A stretch of DNA of 64,000 nt from an uncultured Oscillospiraceae bacterium. GTDB taxonomy: Bacteria; Bacillota_A; Clostridia; Oscillospirales; Oscillospiraceae. The stretch covers positions 30,659 to 94,658 of the forward strand of contig CAJTTS010000005.1 in assembly GCA_910579155.1 (NCBI GenBank), read 5' to 3'. Shown one piece after another: positions 51,876-61,203 of the stretch. Positions within the stretch are counted from its first letter, which is position 1. The number at the start of each line of letters is the position of its first letter. The position numbers and the translations under genes were made by a program. The notes below the pieces were generated by a model. It had not been told where the DNA came from, made no database searches, and was given only the letters and a program-made list of their open reading frames with translations.

Positions 51876-52385
51876 ATGAACACGTCAGAGCGCCGGGGGC
51901 GCATTTTGGAATACCTGAAGGCTGCCGACGGCCCCCTGTCCGCCACTGTCCTGGCCCAGAAGCTGTCGGTGAGCCGCCAGATCATCGTGGGGGACGTGGC
52001 CCTGCTCCGGGCGGGCGGGGAGGCGGTCACCGCCACCCCCCGCGGCTACGTGCTGGAGCGGCCCCGGGACGGCGTGACAGGCACCGTGGCCTGCCTCCAC
52101 CGCTCGGAGGACATGGAGCGGGAGCTGACGCTGATGGTGGACCAGGGGTGTACGGTGGAGAACGTCATCGTGGAGCACCCGGTATACGGCCAGCTCACCG
52201 GGCCGCTGGACCTCTCCTCCCGGTATGACGTGGCGGAATTTATACGAAAAGTTGAAGAAAACGCCGCCCGGCCCCTGTCCGCGCTGACCGACGGCATTCA
52301 CCTGCACACCCTGTGCTGCCCCGACCGGGAGACCCTGGACCGGACGGTCCGGATGCTGGACGAGGCGGGCTTCCTGGCACGCTGA
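51876..52385 (+). CDS. niaR: NiaR-type transcription repressor (HTH_11 and 3H domains)
   Basis: A 169-residue regulator. The N-terminal winged helix (LSATVLAQKLSVSRQIIVGD) is followed by a 3H domain with its three conserved histidines (HRSEDME, VEHPVYG, and GIHLHTL). NiaR (YrxA) binds nicotinic acid and represses NAD biosynthesis and niacin uptake genes in Firmicutes. No NAD gene is adjacent, so targets lie elsewhere; the next gene is thyX. The ATG follows AAAGGAG. Confidence 0.85.
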   Translation: MNTSERRGRILEYLKAADGPLSATVLAQKLSVSRQIIVGDVALLRAGGEAVTATPRGYVLERPRDGVTGTVACLHRSEDMERELTLMVDQGCTVENVIVEHPVYGQLTGPLDLSSRYDVAEFIRKVEENAARPLSALTDGIHLHTLCCPDRETLDRTVRMLDEAGFLAR

Positions 52386-52422
52386 CATCCGGGACATCAA
52401 TACAACAGAAGAGGTGCTGAAC

Positions 52423-53046
52423 ATGAACATCATCCCCCCCTCCTTTGAGCTGCTGGACCGCGTGGACGGGACGGCCCTGCTGCAAAAAATTGAGCTGGCC
52501 GGCCGCGTGTGCTACAAAAGCGAGGCGAAGATTACCCCGGACTCCGCCGCAGGGTTTGTCCGCCGGATTCTGGAGAACGGCCACGAGTCCGTGCTGGAGC
52601 ACGAGAAGCTGACGGCGCGGATCGTGTGCGACCGGGGCGTGAGCCACGAGATCGTCCGCCACCGCATCGCCAGCTACAGCCAGGAGAGCACCCGATACTG
52701 CAACTACTCCCTGGACAAGTTCCAAAATGAGCTGACCTTCATCCGGCCGTTTTTCTGGAACGACGATCCCGAAAAGTTCCGGGTCTGGGAGGAGGCCATG
52801 GCGGCGGCGGAGCGGGCCTACCTGACTCTGCTGGACCTGGGTGCCACGGCCCAGGAGGCCCGCGCGGTGTTGCCCAACAGCCTGAAAACGGAGCTGGTGA
52901 TGACCATGGACCTGCGGGAGTGGCGGCACTTCTTCCGGCTCCGGGCGGCGGCCGCCGCCCACCCCCAGATGCGGGAGGTCGCCGTGCCCATGCTCCGGGC
53001 CTTCCGGGAGGCGGTGCCTGTGATTTTTGACGACATCGAGATTTAG
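52423..53046 (+). CDS. thyX: Flavin-dependent thymidylate synthase ThyX
   Basis: A 207-residue ThyX. The signature RHRIASYSQESTRY (R79 to Y92) contains the RHRX7S motif with S89. It makes dTMP from dUMP with FAD and methylene-tetrahydrofolate, replacing ThyA. The C-terminal LKTELVMTMDLREWRHFFRL region contributes Arg and His ligands. It starts at the ATG 38 bases after niaR, preceded by AGAAGAGGTG. It is probably cotranscribed with niaR. Confidence 0.93.
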   Translation: MNIIPPSFELLDRVDGTALLQKIELAGRVCYKSEAKITPDSAAGFVRRILENGHESVLEHEKLTARIVCDRGVSHEIVRHRIASYSQESTRYCNYSLDKFQNELTFIRPFFWNDDPEKFRVWEEAMAAAERAYLTLLDLGATAQEARAVLPNSLKTELVMTMDLREWRHFFRLRAAAAAHPQMREVAVPMLRAFREAVPVIFDDIEI

Positions 53047-53102
53047 CGGACAAGCGCCCAAAGTTCAGAGCGGGCATGAGCCGCGCCCCATCGTGAAAAA
53101 GC

Positions 53103-53138
53103 GCCCCCGCCCGGTCGCACAGACCGGGCGGGGGCTTT
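53103..53138 (+). terminator. thyX terminator
   Basis: A 13-bp perfect stem, GCCCCCGCCCGGT with its complement, then TTTGG; it can serve either convergent strand. Confidence 0.75.
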
Positions 53139-53160
53139 GGTTTTCCCTGAGCACGAGGGC

Positions 53161-56106
53161 TCAATACTGGGACACGTAGGTTCCGCCCTCGACGACATCG
53201 CGGCCTGAGACCCTGGATACGATCAAGACGTAGTAGGTGCCGGAGTCCGCGTCGTCAGCGTAATAGTCCGCCCAGCCCTGCTGTCCTCCCTCCAACGCGA
53301 AGCTGCTGACGATCTCCCCGCCCGGCTCGTCGTTGTCATCGACGCGGAGCAGATAGACCCACACCGGCTTGCCGCTCAGATCGGTGAAGGAGAAGCGGAT
53401 GTGCTTCCCGCCGGAGGGCACGGCGTCGAAATCTACGGTGCGATAGTCTCCGCCGCTCATGTGGTAGGATGAGCTACAGATCAATTCCCCCGGCAGGTCC
53501 GGGGCTGGGACGCTGGGAAAGACACTCTGAACCGGCTCCGGTTCCGGCGAAGCGCTGGGGGCGGCGGAGGGAGCGGGGCTTGGAGTATCGGAGGGGTCGG
53601 AACTTGGCGGGTCAGAGGGGGCCGGGGCGGGGGAGGCGGCGGGAGAGGCGCTGGCTGGGGGCTGGGTGGCGGGGACCGGCGCGTCATTCGGCTCGTTTGC
53701 GGCGTCATAGAAATACGCCTCCGCCTCCTCCAGCACCTGGGCCAGCACCTGGGCCATGTCGGCCATCTCCTGGTCGGTGAGCTCCAGCGTTTCGCCCTCC
53801 ACCTGGGACTCAAACGCCCTGTCCGTGACGGCCATGCGCTCCAAATCCACGGTAAACCGGACAGAGAAGCCGGAGACCGTGCCGCTGACGACGCGGTCGT
53901 CGTTGACAACGAACTGCACCTGAAGGGCGCTTTGGGTTTCGTTCGCCCAGCAGGCGTGCCCCTCCACCGACTCGCCGGTCAGACGGGGGCAGAGGACGGC
54001 GGGGTCCCCGGCGAAGTAGAGCCAGCCTGTGACGGAGTACATGATGGCGTTCAGCGGGGTAAAGGGTGTGGGCGGGTGCCACTCCACCCGGAGGCCCCCC
54101 AGCCCGCCCACCATGCACTCGCCGTACTCGCCCGCGTAGAAGGTGAGGTCCAGGCGAGGGTCCTGGGGTACGCTCTGCCGGTAGTTCCGGTAGAAGTCCT
54201 CCGCCGCGGTCATCAGCTTGGCGGCGACGCAGGCGGCGGCAACGGCCTCCGCCTCGGTGGGGACGATCTCCGGGGTGCCGGCGGACAGCTTGGGGAGATA
54301 GCCTTCCAGCTCCAGCAGCCTGCCGCCGTCCTCCGTCAGGGCCACGGTATAGATCAGGTTGCCCGACAGCATATAGCTGCTAATCATGGCCCGGGGGGTG
54401 GCGGTCACCTTGACGGCGGACCGGCTCTCATCCGTCCAGCAGGCGTCCAGGTCGCAGCCCACCCCCTTGTCGTAGAACCACAGCTTCCCCAGGGGGTACG
54501 AGGCTTCGTAATCGGGGCCGAATTGCGCGAACCAGTCGGGGAAAAACCAGTGGGTGCGTTCCAGGGCGGCCCCGCCGATGCTGCCCTCGATTCGGACAGA
54601 CAGACCGTCCTCATCCATGGACAGGGTCAGGTCGGCGGCGCGCTCGCCGTGGAAGGAGACGGGCACGCCGTCATCAGGCAGGGAACTCCGCCAATCCTGA
54701 AATGCCTTGTCGAAATCGTATTCCATCTGCCAGGTGGTTCCGGGGTTGCCCTGGGCGTCGAAGTAGGTCACCAGGGTAGTGTAGCTGTCCTCGCCTGCGT
54801 GGAACGGGTGGAAGGAAAACCCGTTCCAATACCAGTAGTCCACCAGATAAAAGCTCCCGTCGGCGCAGTCGATCCGCGTCAGGCCGTGTTCATTGCCGCT
54901 TAAGGTGAGCTCGCCATGGCCGTAGACGGTTTTGCGGTGCGAATTGATGAGGCGGATCAGCTCGGTGCCGTCCTCCAGAGAGATTGTTCTGGGATTGACC
55001 GGGTTGAGCAGGTCCTTCCGGAGGTCGGCGGTGGTGTAAACGATGGTGTTTTCAGGGGTCACGGTATAGGCAGAGGCGCTGAAGGAGGTGACGGCGGTGA
55101 CGGAATCGGGGCTGATGATGGGGCCGCTGGGGTTGGTGGCCAGCGCTGCGGCGGCGCACAGCACCGCGATCAGCGCCGCCGCAATCACCCACACGGCGGG
55201 CTTTTTGTAGCGGAGCACGTTCTTGATGCGGCTCTGGGGGTCCCCGTCTCCAAAGGCCAGGGGGCCCGCCGGGAGGCGCTTTTCCGTGGACAGCCGCAGC
55301 AGGGAGGAGGAGTAGTCCGCCCGCACGTCCCGGTCCATTTTACGCAGCACCGCCTCGTCGCAGGACATCTCCATGTCCTTCCCCGCCAGGTGGAACGCCA
55401 GCCACACCAGCGGGTTGAACCAGTGGATGGCCAGGGCGGCCCAGGCCAGCGCCCGGAAGATGTGGTCGCGGCGGCGGATGTGGGTGCGCTCATGGAGGAG
55501 AATGTAGTCCCGCTCCTCCTCGGGCAGGTCGGAGGGCAGGTAGATCCGAGGCCGGAACACCCCCAGCACGAAGGGGGAGGGGATGCGGTCGGCCAGCCGG
55601 GCGTTTTTCTCTCCCGCCAGCGGTATGGATCCGACGAGCCGCCGCCGGAGCGCCAGCAAGGAGATCAGGCTGTAGGCTGCCAGGGCGGCGGCTCCGGTCA
55701 GCCATATTGCGGCGGCGATGAAAGCCGGAGCGGGGGCGGCCTTTTCCTCCGGGACGGGGAGGTTATCGGGGACGGTTTCCTGTGTGTCCCGGACGGGGGC
55801 GGGCGGCGTCTGAACGGGGTGATCGGTGAGGTACTGGTTCCCCTGGGGGTTCAGCGCCGAAATCCCGGTTTGAATCCGGAACCCGGACAGGCCCGCTCCG
55901 GCGGAGTTGGACGGTACGGTGGGGAGCAGGCTGAACCCGCTCTCGATGGAGAACGGGCACAGCAGGCGGAACAGCACCACCGCCCACAGCACATAAGAAA
56001 ACACCCTTGGCGCTTTCCACAGGGCCAGCCGGACCAGCAGGACAAGCAAAATGACAATCGACGCCGTCCCGCTCATGCCCAGCACGGTCTGAAACAGCTT
56101 TTCCAT
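53161..56106 (-). CDS. BlaR1/MecR1-type M56 metallopeptidase with a long extracellular C-terminal region
   Basis: A 981-residue membrane protein. An M56 peptidase domain lies among N-terminal helices, with zinc motif HERTH (H205, E206, H209) in LLHERTHIRRRDH and the later EMSCDEAVL. After a helix near 300-320 about 650 residues are outside the cell. They hold several beta-rich modules, a Pro/Ser-rich linker and a final FTDLSGKPVWVYLLRVDD-type C-terminal domain. Unlike BlaR1 of staphylococci there is no penicillin-binding sensor with an SxxK/KTG set that I can see. It probably senses an external signal and triggers cleavage of the BlaI repressor encoded 4 bases upstream. Confidence 0.85.
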   Translation of the reverse strand: MEKLFQTVLGMSGTASIVILLVLLVRLALWKAPRVFSYVLWAVVLFRLLCPFSIESGFSLLPTVPSNSAGAGLSGFRIQTGISALNPQGNQYLTDHPVQTPPAPVRDTQETVPDNLPVPEEKAAPAPAFIAAAIWLTGAAALAAYSLISLLALRRRLVGSIPLAGEKNARLADRIPSPFVLGVFRPRIYLPSDLPEEERDYILLHERTHIRRRDHIFRALAWAALAIHWFNPLVWLAFHLAGKDMEMSCDEAVLRKMDRDVRADYSSSLLRLSTEKRLPAGPLAFGDGDPQSRIKNVLRYKKPAVWVIAAALIAVLCAAAALATNPSGPIISPDSVTAVTSFSASAYTVTPENTIVYTTADLRKDLLNPVNPRTISLEDGTELIRLINSHRKTVYGHGELTLSGNEHGLTRIDCADGSFYLVDYWYWNGFSFHPFHAGEDSYTTLVTYFDAQGNPGTTWQMEYDFDKAFQDWRSSLPDDGVPVSFHGERAADLTLSMDEDGLSVRIEGSIGGAALERTHWFFPDWFAQFGPDYEASYPLGKLWFYDKGVGCDLDACWTDESRSAVKVTATPRAMISSYMLSGNLIYTVALTEDGGRLLELEGYLPKLSAGTPEIVPTEAEAVAAACVAAKLMTAAEDFYRNYRQSVPQDPRLDLTFYAGEYGECMVGGLGGLRVEWHPPTPFTPLNAIMYSVTGWLYFAGDPAVLCPRLTGESVEGHACWANETQSALQVQFVVNDDRVVSGTVSGFSVRFTVDLERMAVTDRAFESQVEGETLELTDQEMADMAQVLAQVLEEAEAYFYDAANEPNDAPVPATQPPASASPAASPAPAPSDPPSSDPSDTPSPAPSAAPSASPEPEPVQSVFPSVPAPDLPGELICSSSYHMSGGDYRTVDFDAVPSGGKHIRFSFTDLSGKPVWVYLLRVDDNDEPGGEIVSSFALEGGQQGWADYYADDADSGTYYVLIVSRVSGRDVVEGGTYVSQY

Positions 56107-56110
56107 GAGC

Positions 56111-56470
56111 TTACCCCCTGCTCTCGTCAATGAGCCGCTGGAGCTGCTCGATCTCCTCGCCGCTCAGCTTTTTTCGGCTGGCAAAGGCGGCCAGGAACTT
56201 GGGCAGGGAGCCGTCGAAGGCCTGGTCCACGAATTCCCGGCTCTGGCGGGCGGCGAACTCCTCCCGGGTGAGCAGGGAGGTCACCATGCCGCCCTCGTTC
56301 TGGAAGATGCCCTTCTGGCACAGGCGGCGCAGGACGGTGTAGGTGGTGGACTTCTTCCAATCCAGCCGCTCGGCGCACAGCTCCACCAGGCGGCTGGAGG
56401 GCAGCGGCTCATTGTCCCAGATCAGGGCGGCGAAGGCGGACTCCACCTCGCCCAGCTTGTATTGCGTCAT
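56111..56470 (-). CDS. BlaI/MecI/CopY-type repressor
   Basis: A 119-residue winged-helix repressor with the family core LDWKKSTTYTVLRRLCQKGIF (cited in part: KKSTTYTVLRRLCQKG). It is dimeric and normally inactivated by proteolysis by its M56 partner. The partner gene starts 4 bases downstream. A TGTA-GTT-TACA operator-like palindrome overlaps the promoter, which predicts autorepression. No beta-lactamase or PBP gene lies nearby, so the regulated genes are unknown. Confidence 0.9.
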   Translation of the reverse strand: MTQYKLGEVESAFAALIWDNEPLPSSRLVELCAERLDWKKSTTYTVLRRLCQKGIFQNEGGMVTSLLTREEFAARQSREFVDQAFDGSLPKFLAAFASRKKLSGEEIEQLQRLIDESRG

Positions 56471-56519
56471 GCTCGATCCCTCCTTGAGGAAAGCTTTGGT
56501 TTACTGCTTGTAGCCCGAC

Positions 56520-56551
56520 TGTAGTTTACAATATATAAACCGGCTTGTCAA
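56520..56551 (-). promoter_or_regulatory. blaI promoter with overlapping operator
   Basis: On the minus strand: TTGACA (56551-56546), 17 bases, TAAACT (56528-56523). The palindrome TGTAGTTTACA (56520-56530) covers the -10, and a further TTGTAG half-site lies at 56508-56513. This fits BlaI-type TGTA/TACA operators. Confidence 0.65.
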
Positions 56552-56609
56552 GAGGGAGGGGAAACTTTTTTGCACACCCATTCGGTGCGCCGCTGCGCCA
56601 AGTTGGAGG

Positions 56610-56639
56610 TTGCGCGTTTGGGTTGTGGTGTGCTATAGT
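56610..56639 (+). promoter_or_regulatory. Possible promoter of the second sigma operon
   Basis: TTGCGC (56610-56615), 18 bases, TGC-TATAGT (56634-56639), an extended -10. Confidence 0.4.
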
Positions 56640-56645
56640 TGACGC

Positions 56646-56677
56646 AGTTGAAAAGAAGCATTTGCTTCTTTTCAACT
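56646..56677. repeat. Perfect 14-bp hairpin in the sigma leader
   Basis: AGTTGAAAAGAAGC pairs with GCTTCTTTTCAACT around ATTT. It begins about 7 bases after the possible promoter, so it would form the very 5' end of the transcript and may stabilise the mRNA. Confidence 0.7.
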
Positions 56678-56811
56678 TGTACGGCGGCCATATGATCGGG
56701 GCGCGAAAAAAATCTGCCCGGCTGTCCCCGAAGGGCAGGCTTTCGACATAAAAATAAAGAGTTGGAAAATCGGTGCGTTGGGCGTACCCGGGGGGCCTGC
56801 GGGAGGGACAG

Positions 56812-57297
56812 GTGGAATACGCGGAGCCGTGGAAAGCGGCGGTGGAAAAACTGTATAAAGAGATGTACCCGGCGTTGCGCGTGTACGCCCTGCGGATCCT
56901 GGAGGACGAGGCCATGGCGGAGGAGGTGGTGCAGGACGCCTTTTGCGTGGCCTGCGCCCGGCGGGAGCAGTTCCTGTCCAGCCCAAACCCTCAGGGCTGG
57001 ATCATGCTCACCCTGAAGCACGTCATGCAGAATACGCTCCGCACCCAGGCCAGGCGGAAAAAGCATCTGGTCCCGGATGTGCGGGAAGAGCTGCCCGCAG
57101 TGGAACCGGAGCTGGTGAGCGTGGACCTGTTGTTCGGCGACGTGTCGGAGAGCGAGGACTTCCGGCTGCTTAAGCGGGTGGCCTTAGAGCAATGCACCAT
57201 GCCGGAACTGGCCCGGGAGCTGGGGGTATCGGTTGAGGCGTGTAAAAAGCGGGTGCAGCGGGCCCGAAAGCGGCTGCAAAAGAAGCTGAAAAACTGA
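56812..57297 (+). CDS. ECF-type sigma factor
   Basis: A 161-residue sigma-70 family protein with region 2 (YALRILEDEAMAEEVVQDAF) and region 4 (LARELGVSVEACKKRVQRAR). I chose GTG at 56812 because GGGAGGG precedes it by 7 bases; an in-frame codon at 56773 lacks a site. It heads an operon with a DUF4367 membrane protein and three more membrane proteins. The DNA target is unknown. Confidence 0.8.
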   Translation: MEYAEPWKAAVEKLYKEMYPALRVYALRILEDEAMAEEVVQDAFCVACARREQFLSSPNPQGWIMLTLKHVMQNTLRTQARRKKHLVPDVREELPAVEPELVSVDLLFGDVSESEDFRLLKRVALEQCTMPELARELGVSVEACKKRVQRARKRLQKKLKN

Positions 57298-57325
57298 GCG
57301 GAACCCAGAGAAAGGGGGAGGCAGT

Positions 57326-58228
57326 GTGCCAAAGTCTGAACATCAAAACGGCTGGAACCGCGCCGACTTGGAGCGGATGAGCACGGCTACCCTGGAGGAT
57401 CTGCTCCTTCAGGATTTTCATGCGCCGGACCAGGGGGAGGACGGCATGAGCGGGCTGTACCGGGCCGCCCAGGTGCTGGCTGGGCGGGAGCCGGATTGTG
57501 CCGATGCAGTGAACCGGTCCTGGGAGAATTTCCGGGAGAAATACCTCCCTTTTGTTGCGGATAGCGTCCCGTTTGGTGAGGACGGCGGGACGCCGTCCTC
57601 AGACGCCGCCCATGGGCGGCGTCATGCCCCTTTGCGGCGGTGGGTCCAGGTGGCTGTGGCTGCGGCGGCGCTGTGCGTGCTGCTGTCCGTCTCTGTGGCG
57701 GCGGCTTCCGGAGGGCGTGACCTGTGGAAGCGGTTGGCCCAGTGGACGGACGAGCAGATATGGCTCTCTGAGGACCAGATCGTCCCTGCGGACCGGGACG
57801 ATCTCCACATACCGGAGGAGCAAAGGGAATACAGTAGCCTCCGGGAGGCGCTGGAGGATTACGGCCTGACCCGGCCGGTGGCGCCCCGCTGGCTGCCGGA
57901 GGGGTTTGAACTGAACAACCTGGCTGTGGAGGATATGGCTGGTGTCGAGCTGATCTTTTTTGCCAGCTATGCCCGGGACGGCGATTACCTCGTCATGCAA
58001 GTGGCTATCTATCTGGACCGGGAGGACGGCAATGTGGGGTCCACCGGTTCATTCCAGAAGGACGAAGGGGATCCGGTCCTCTATGAGGCGGGCGGAGTGA
58101 TCCATATGCTGGGCACCAACACCGGGCGGCCCATCGCCGTGTGGGCCAATGGGCCCGCAGAATGTGCCGTTTCCGGCGACATCACCATGGAGGAGCTGGA
58201 GCGGATGATCGACTCCATTTACGAATAG
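57326..58228 (+). CDS. DUF4367-type membrane protein, probable anti-sigma factor
   Basis: A 300-residue protein: about 105 cytoplasmic residues, a single helix (VQVAVAAAALCVLLSVSVAA), then an extracellular DUF4367-like domain with the phrase APRWLPEGFELNNL. It follows the sigma gene by 28 bases, which is the usual place for its regulator. The GTG start follows AAAGGGGGAGG. The cytoplasmic part should hold the sigma factor inactive until an envelope signal arrives; this is inference. Confidence 0.7.
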   Translation: MPKSEHQNGWNRADLERMSTATLEDLLLQDFHAPDQGEDGMSGLYRAAQVLAGREPDCADAVNRSWENFREKYLPFVADSVPFGEDGGTPSSDAAHGRRHAPLRRWVQVAVAAAALCVLLSVSVAAASGGRDLWKRLAQWTDEQIWLSEDQIVPADRDDLHIPEEQREYSSLREALEDYGLTRPVAPRWLPEGFELNNLAVEDMAGVELIFFASYARDGDYLVMQVAIYLDREDGNVGSTGSFQKDEGDPVLYEAGGVIHMLGTNTGRPIAVWANGPAECAVSGDITMEELERMIDSIYE

Positions 58229-58303
58229 CGGCAGGAAAGAACCTGAGCCGGAACCGGCTCGTGGAGATATTGGTTCAGCGAGATCGAAAGGGAGGTTATT
58301 CCA

Positions 58304-60139
58304 ATGGAACAGGAGACAAAAACTAGGCGGGAAAATGTAGCGGCAGGTATCGTCGGCGCGTTTTTAGGGACGCTGCTGGGCGTGGTGTGTACCGTGGTTA
58401 TCAGCCAGATGGGGTATGTGGCCTCCATCTCCGGCCTGATTATGGCGGTAGGGGCGCTGAAGGGTTATGAGCTGCTGGGCGGTAAATTGAGCAAAAAGGG
58501 CGCGGTGATCTCGTCCGTCCTCATCTTGTTTATGACCTATCTGGCCCAGCGGATCAGTTGGGCGGTGTCCTTGATGGACGCTTTGAACCGCGGGCCGTTC
58601 GACTGCTTCCGGGCCGTCCCGGACATGGTGGACCTGGGGGTAATCGACGGCCCCGCCTACTGGGGCAACCTGGTGCTGCTGTACCTGTTTACCCTGTTGG
58701 GGGCGGTGCCCACCATCATAGGCGGGCTGCGCAGCACCGAGATGCCCGACCTGCCTCAGAACCCGGCGGCCTCCCCCGCCGCCGGGAGCGAAGAGGCACG
58801 GGAGGCCGAATTCTACCCAGGAAGCATCCCGCAGATGCGGCCGCTGCGCCTGAGCGCCGCGCTGCCCGCGCTGGTGGGGCTTGTGCTGGGGTTGGCGCTG
58901 CTGCTGGTCAGCGCCAGCGTGGGAACCCCCGGCCTCATCCCCATCCTGACGGCCTTCGGCTGCATCATCGGCGGCATCGTTATGCTGTTTTGCGCCCTGC
59001 CCAGCATCCAGCGGTGCTACGACGCCCTGACCGTGATGGTCCGGGCGGGGGGCACGGTGTGGAAGGTGAACCTGACCGCCCTGAACGCCGCCGATACATA
59101 CCGGTTTACCAAGAAAAACGGGGCCCTCCGGGCCCTGCGCTGGGACATCCTGACCCAGGAGGAGCAGGAACGGGCCAAGGTGTCTATCCTGCGGGCCATC
59201 GGGCTGCTGACCAGCGGCCAGGTGATGCCGGGCAGCGCCCTGAGCCTGGCGGTGCTGCCGCTGACGGATCTGCGGATTTATGAGGAGACCAAGTGGACCT
59301 GGAAGGGGGCCTATTCCGCAGGGGGCGGCAAGGAGAAGAAAATCACCATCGCCAAGGCGTACCTGGGCTTCGCCCCCATCCCCGGCATGGAGCCGGTGCA
59401 GCGCCCCGTCCCGCCCCGCTGGAGTATGCTGGCGCTGGCCGTGGCGCTGACGGCGGTGCTGGGGCTGCTGGGCGCGGGGTTCGGCTACCTGTTGGATGGC
59501 GGGAGGAGCATCTCCGGCCCCGGAAAGCCTGTGGACACTCCACCCCCGTCCCCTGCCCAGACCACCGAGCCGCCCATGGAGTCGTCCTATGTAGGCGTTA
59601 CGGACGAGGAGGCCCGCGCCCTGTTCCACGTGGGGGAGGAACTGGGTTACGCCTACACCGCCGTGGGCTACATCAAGGCCCCCGAGGGGATGTTCAGCCA
59701 TGAGGGCTATGTGGACGCCCATGTCCCCTACAGCGAGGCGCCGGAGTACCCGGACGACGGCTATGCCATCCGCTCCGCCGCCCACGGCATAGAGGTGACG
59801 GCGGCCATCGCCCGGAACGACGGCAACGCCAGGACTGTGGTAGAGGAGGCCTATGAGCGGATGGTGTCCTCCGGTCTGGACATCTACGACGCGTCGGAGA
59901 CGGAATACGTGGAGGACTATGATATTGGCATCAAGCAGGTGACGTATTTCGAGGAGGACCGCACCATCGTCCGTGTGGCCATACTCTACGCAGATTACAA
60001 ACAGGACGGCTATTATCTGTCAGTCGTCCTCGTCTATCAGCCGGAGCAGATGGACGAGGAGTACCCGGCGCTGCTGGCGGAGCTGGGCGACGCCTACGCG
60101 CTGAATCTGCCGGAGATCGAGCCCATGGACGGGGTCTGA
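58304..60139 (+). CDS. Large membrane protein of unknown function
   Basis: A 611-residue protein. Three or four helices lie in the first 150 residues and two near 185-235. A cytoplasmic domain of about 150 residues (MVRAGGTVWKVNLTALNAAD onward) is followed by a helix near 380-400, a Pro/Thr linker and an extracellular C-terminal domain of about 190 residues. I recognise no family. It lies in the sigma/DUF4367 operon, so an envelope-stress or surface function is likely. Confidence 0.65.
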   Translation: MEQETKTRRENVAAGIVGAFLGTLLGVVCTVVISQMGYVASISGLIMAVGALKGYELLGGKLSKKGAVISSVLILFMTYLAQRISWAVSLMDALNRGPFDCFRAVPDMVDLGVIDGPAYWGNLVLLYLFTLLGAVPTIIGGLRSTEMPDLPQNPAASPAAGSEEAREAEFYPGSIPQMRPLRLSAALPALVGLVLGLALLLVSASVGTPGLIPILTAFGCIIGGIVMLFCALPSIQRCYDALTVMVRAGGTVWKVNLTALNAADTYRFTKKNGALRALRWDILTQEEQERAKVSILRAIGLLTSGQVMPGSALSLAVLPLTDLRIYEETKWTWKGAYSAGGGKEKKITIAKAYLGFAPIPGMEPVQRPVPPRWSMLALAVALTAVLGLLGAGFGYLLDGGRSISGPGKPVDTPPPSPAQTTEPPMESSYVGVTDEEARALFHVGEELGYAYTAVGYIKAPEGMFSHEGYVDAHVPYSEAPEYPDDGYAIRSAAHGIEVTAAIARNDGNARTVVEEAYERMVSSGLDIYDASETEYVEDYDIGIKQVTYFEEDRTIVRVAILYADYKQDGYYLSVVLVYQPEQMDEEYPALLAELGDAYALNLPEIEPMDGV

Positions 60140-60163
60140 TGCTGAACATGGAGGGATATGGAT

Positions 60164-60637
60164 ATGGGACATAGGATTGAGACGGATATGGAGCAGCAGA
60201 CGGCCTCCGGGAAGCAGAACCCCCCGGAGAAGCGGGGAAAGCTCCTGCTCACCGTAGAGACGGACCGGAAGCGGGTGGGGCTGGAAATTTTGATCCGGCT
60301 GGCGGTGTGCGCCGTTGTGGTATTTCTGAGCCGGTCCCGGGAGACGGCCGTGCTGGTTGCCACCGTGGTAGCGTTTGCGGCGTTTTGCACCTGGCCCCTG
60401 CTGCACCTGCGGGACCGGATGGAGCTGTATGGAAACGGCATCCTGTGCCTGGGAAAGTGGTACCCCATGGGGGCAAACACCAAAATTACCTGGGTGGGCG
60501 GACGTGGTTTTTTTCTTCCCACCACCTACCTGGAGATCAGCGGATGCCGGAAGCGGATCAACGTGTCCTTTATGAAGGACGCGGAGAAGCTGTTCAACCG
60601 GGCCTACAACAACGCAATCTATGAGAAAGGGGAGTAA
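60164..60637 (+). CDS. Small membrane protein of unknown function
   Basis: A 157-residue protein with two adjacent helices (LIRLAVCAVVVFLS and AVLVATVVAFAAFCTWPLL) and a C-terminal basic cytoplasmic or PH-like domain (MELYGNGILCLGKWYPMG). The ATG at 60164 suits the GAGGG site best; 60158 is also in frame. It lies between two other membrane genes of the operon and 5 bases before the next. Confidence 0.6.
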   Translation: MGHRIETDMEQQTASGKQNPPEKRGKLLLTVETDRKRVGLEILIRLAVCAVVVFLSRSRETAVLVATVVAFAAFCTWPLLHLRDRMELYGNGILCLGKWYPMGANTKITWVGGRGFFLPTTYLEISGCRKRINVSFMKDAEKLFNRAYNNAIYEKGE

Positions 60638-60642
60638 AAACA

Positions 60643-61203
60643 ATGAAATGGAACAGAATTGCCCTGGTGGAGTATGACGCAAAGACCATCGCCCTTGTGG
60701 TGGCGAGTATTGTGGTGCTGTTCATTGCCGTGATGATCCGGGAGCACATCAACACCAAAAAGGGTGAAACCGGCGAGGACCTGGCCAAGGTCCGGGAGGT
60801 GCTCAAGCGCCTCCTGCCGGACTATGCCAGTTATACCACAGCCTACGCCTTGTATAAGAACAAGACCTATCGGGGCCGGAGCACGACCACGACCTATGCC
60901 CACTACGCCATCGCTTTCAAGCCGGGGGCGCTGTTCGTGGTGCCCATCAAGTACAGCGGCGGCGAGGTGAGCTGGCAGGGCAGCGGCGCGTTACTGACGA
61001 AGGACAACCTGAGCCGGGTAGACAACGACGTTATGGGCACGGTGCTGTTCGGTCTGGACGGCAAAGAGCTGTGCCGGTTCGATGTGATGGCGGGCTACAC
61101 CAAGCAGGATAAGTATGAACCCTTCAACATCCAGCAAAAACCGGAGTGGGAGGCTTACAAGAGCTTCATCGACGGATTCATGCGGGAGGTCAACGGCAGG
61201 TGA
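60643..61203 (+). CDS. Membrane-anchored protein of unknown function
   Basis: A 186-residue protein with one N-terminal helix (TIALVVASIVVLFIAVMI) and a basic, Tyr-rich soluble domain of about 150 residues (KTYRGRSTTTTYAHYAIAF). It follows AAAGGGGAG. Its stop codon coincides with the first bases of an IS3 fragment, so the natural C-terminus may have been altered by that insertion. Function unknown. Confidence 0.6.
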   Translation: MKWNRIALVEYDAKTIALVVASIVVLFIAVMIREHINTKKGETGEDLAKVREVLKRLLPDYASYTTAYALYKNKTYRGRSTTTTYAHYAIAFKPGALFVVPIKYSGGEVSWQGSGALLTKDNLSRVDNDVMGTVLFGLDGKELCRFDVMAGYTKQDKYEPFNIQQKPEWEAYKSFIDGFMREVNGR

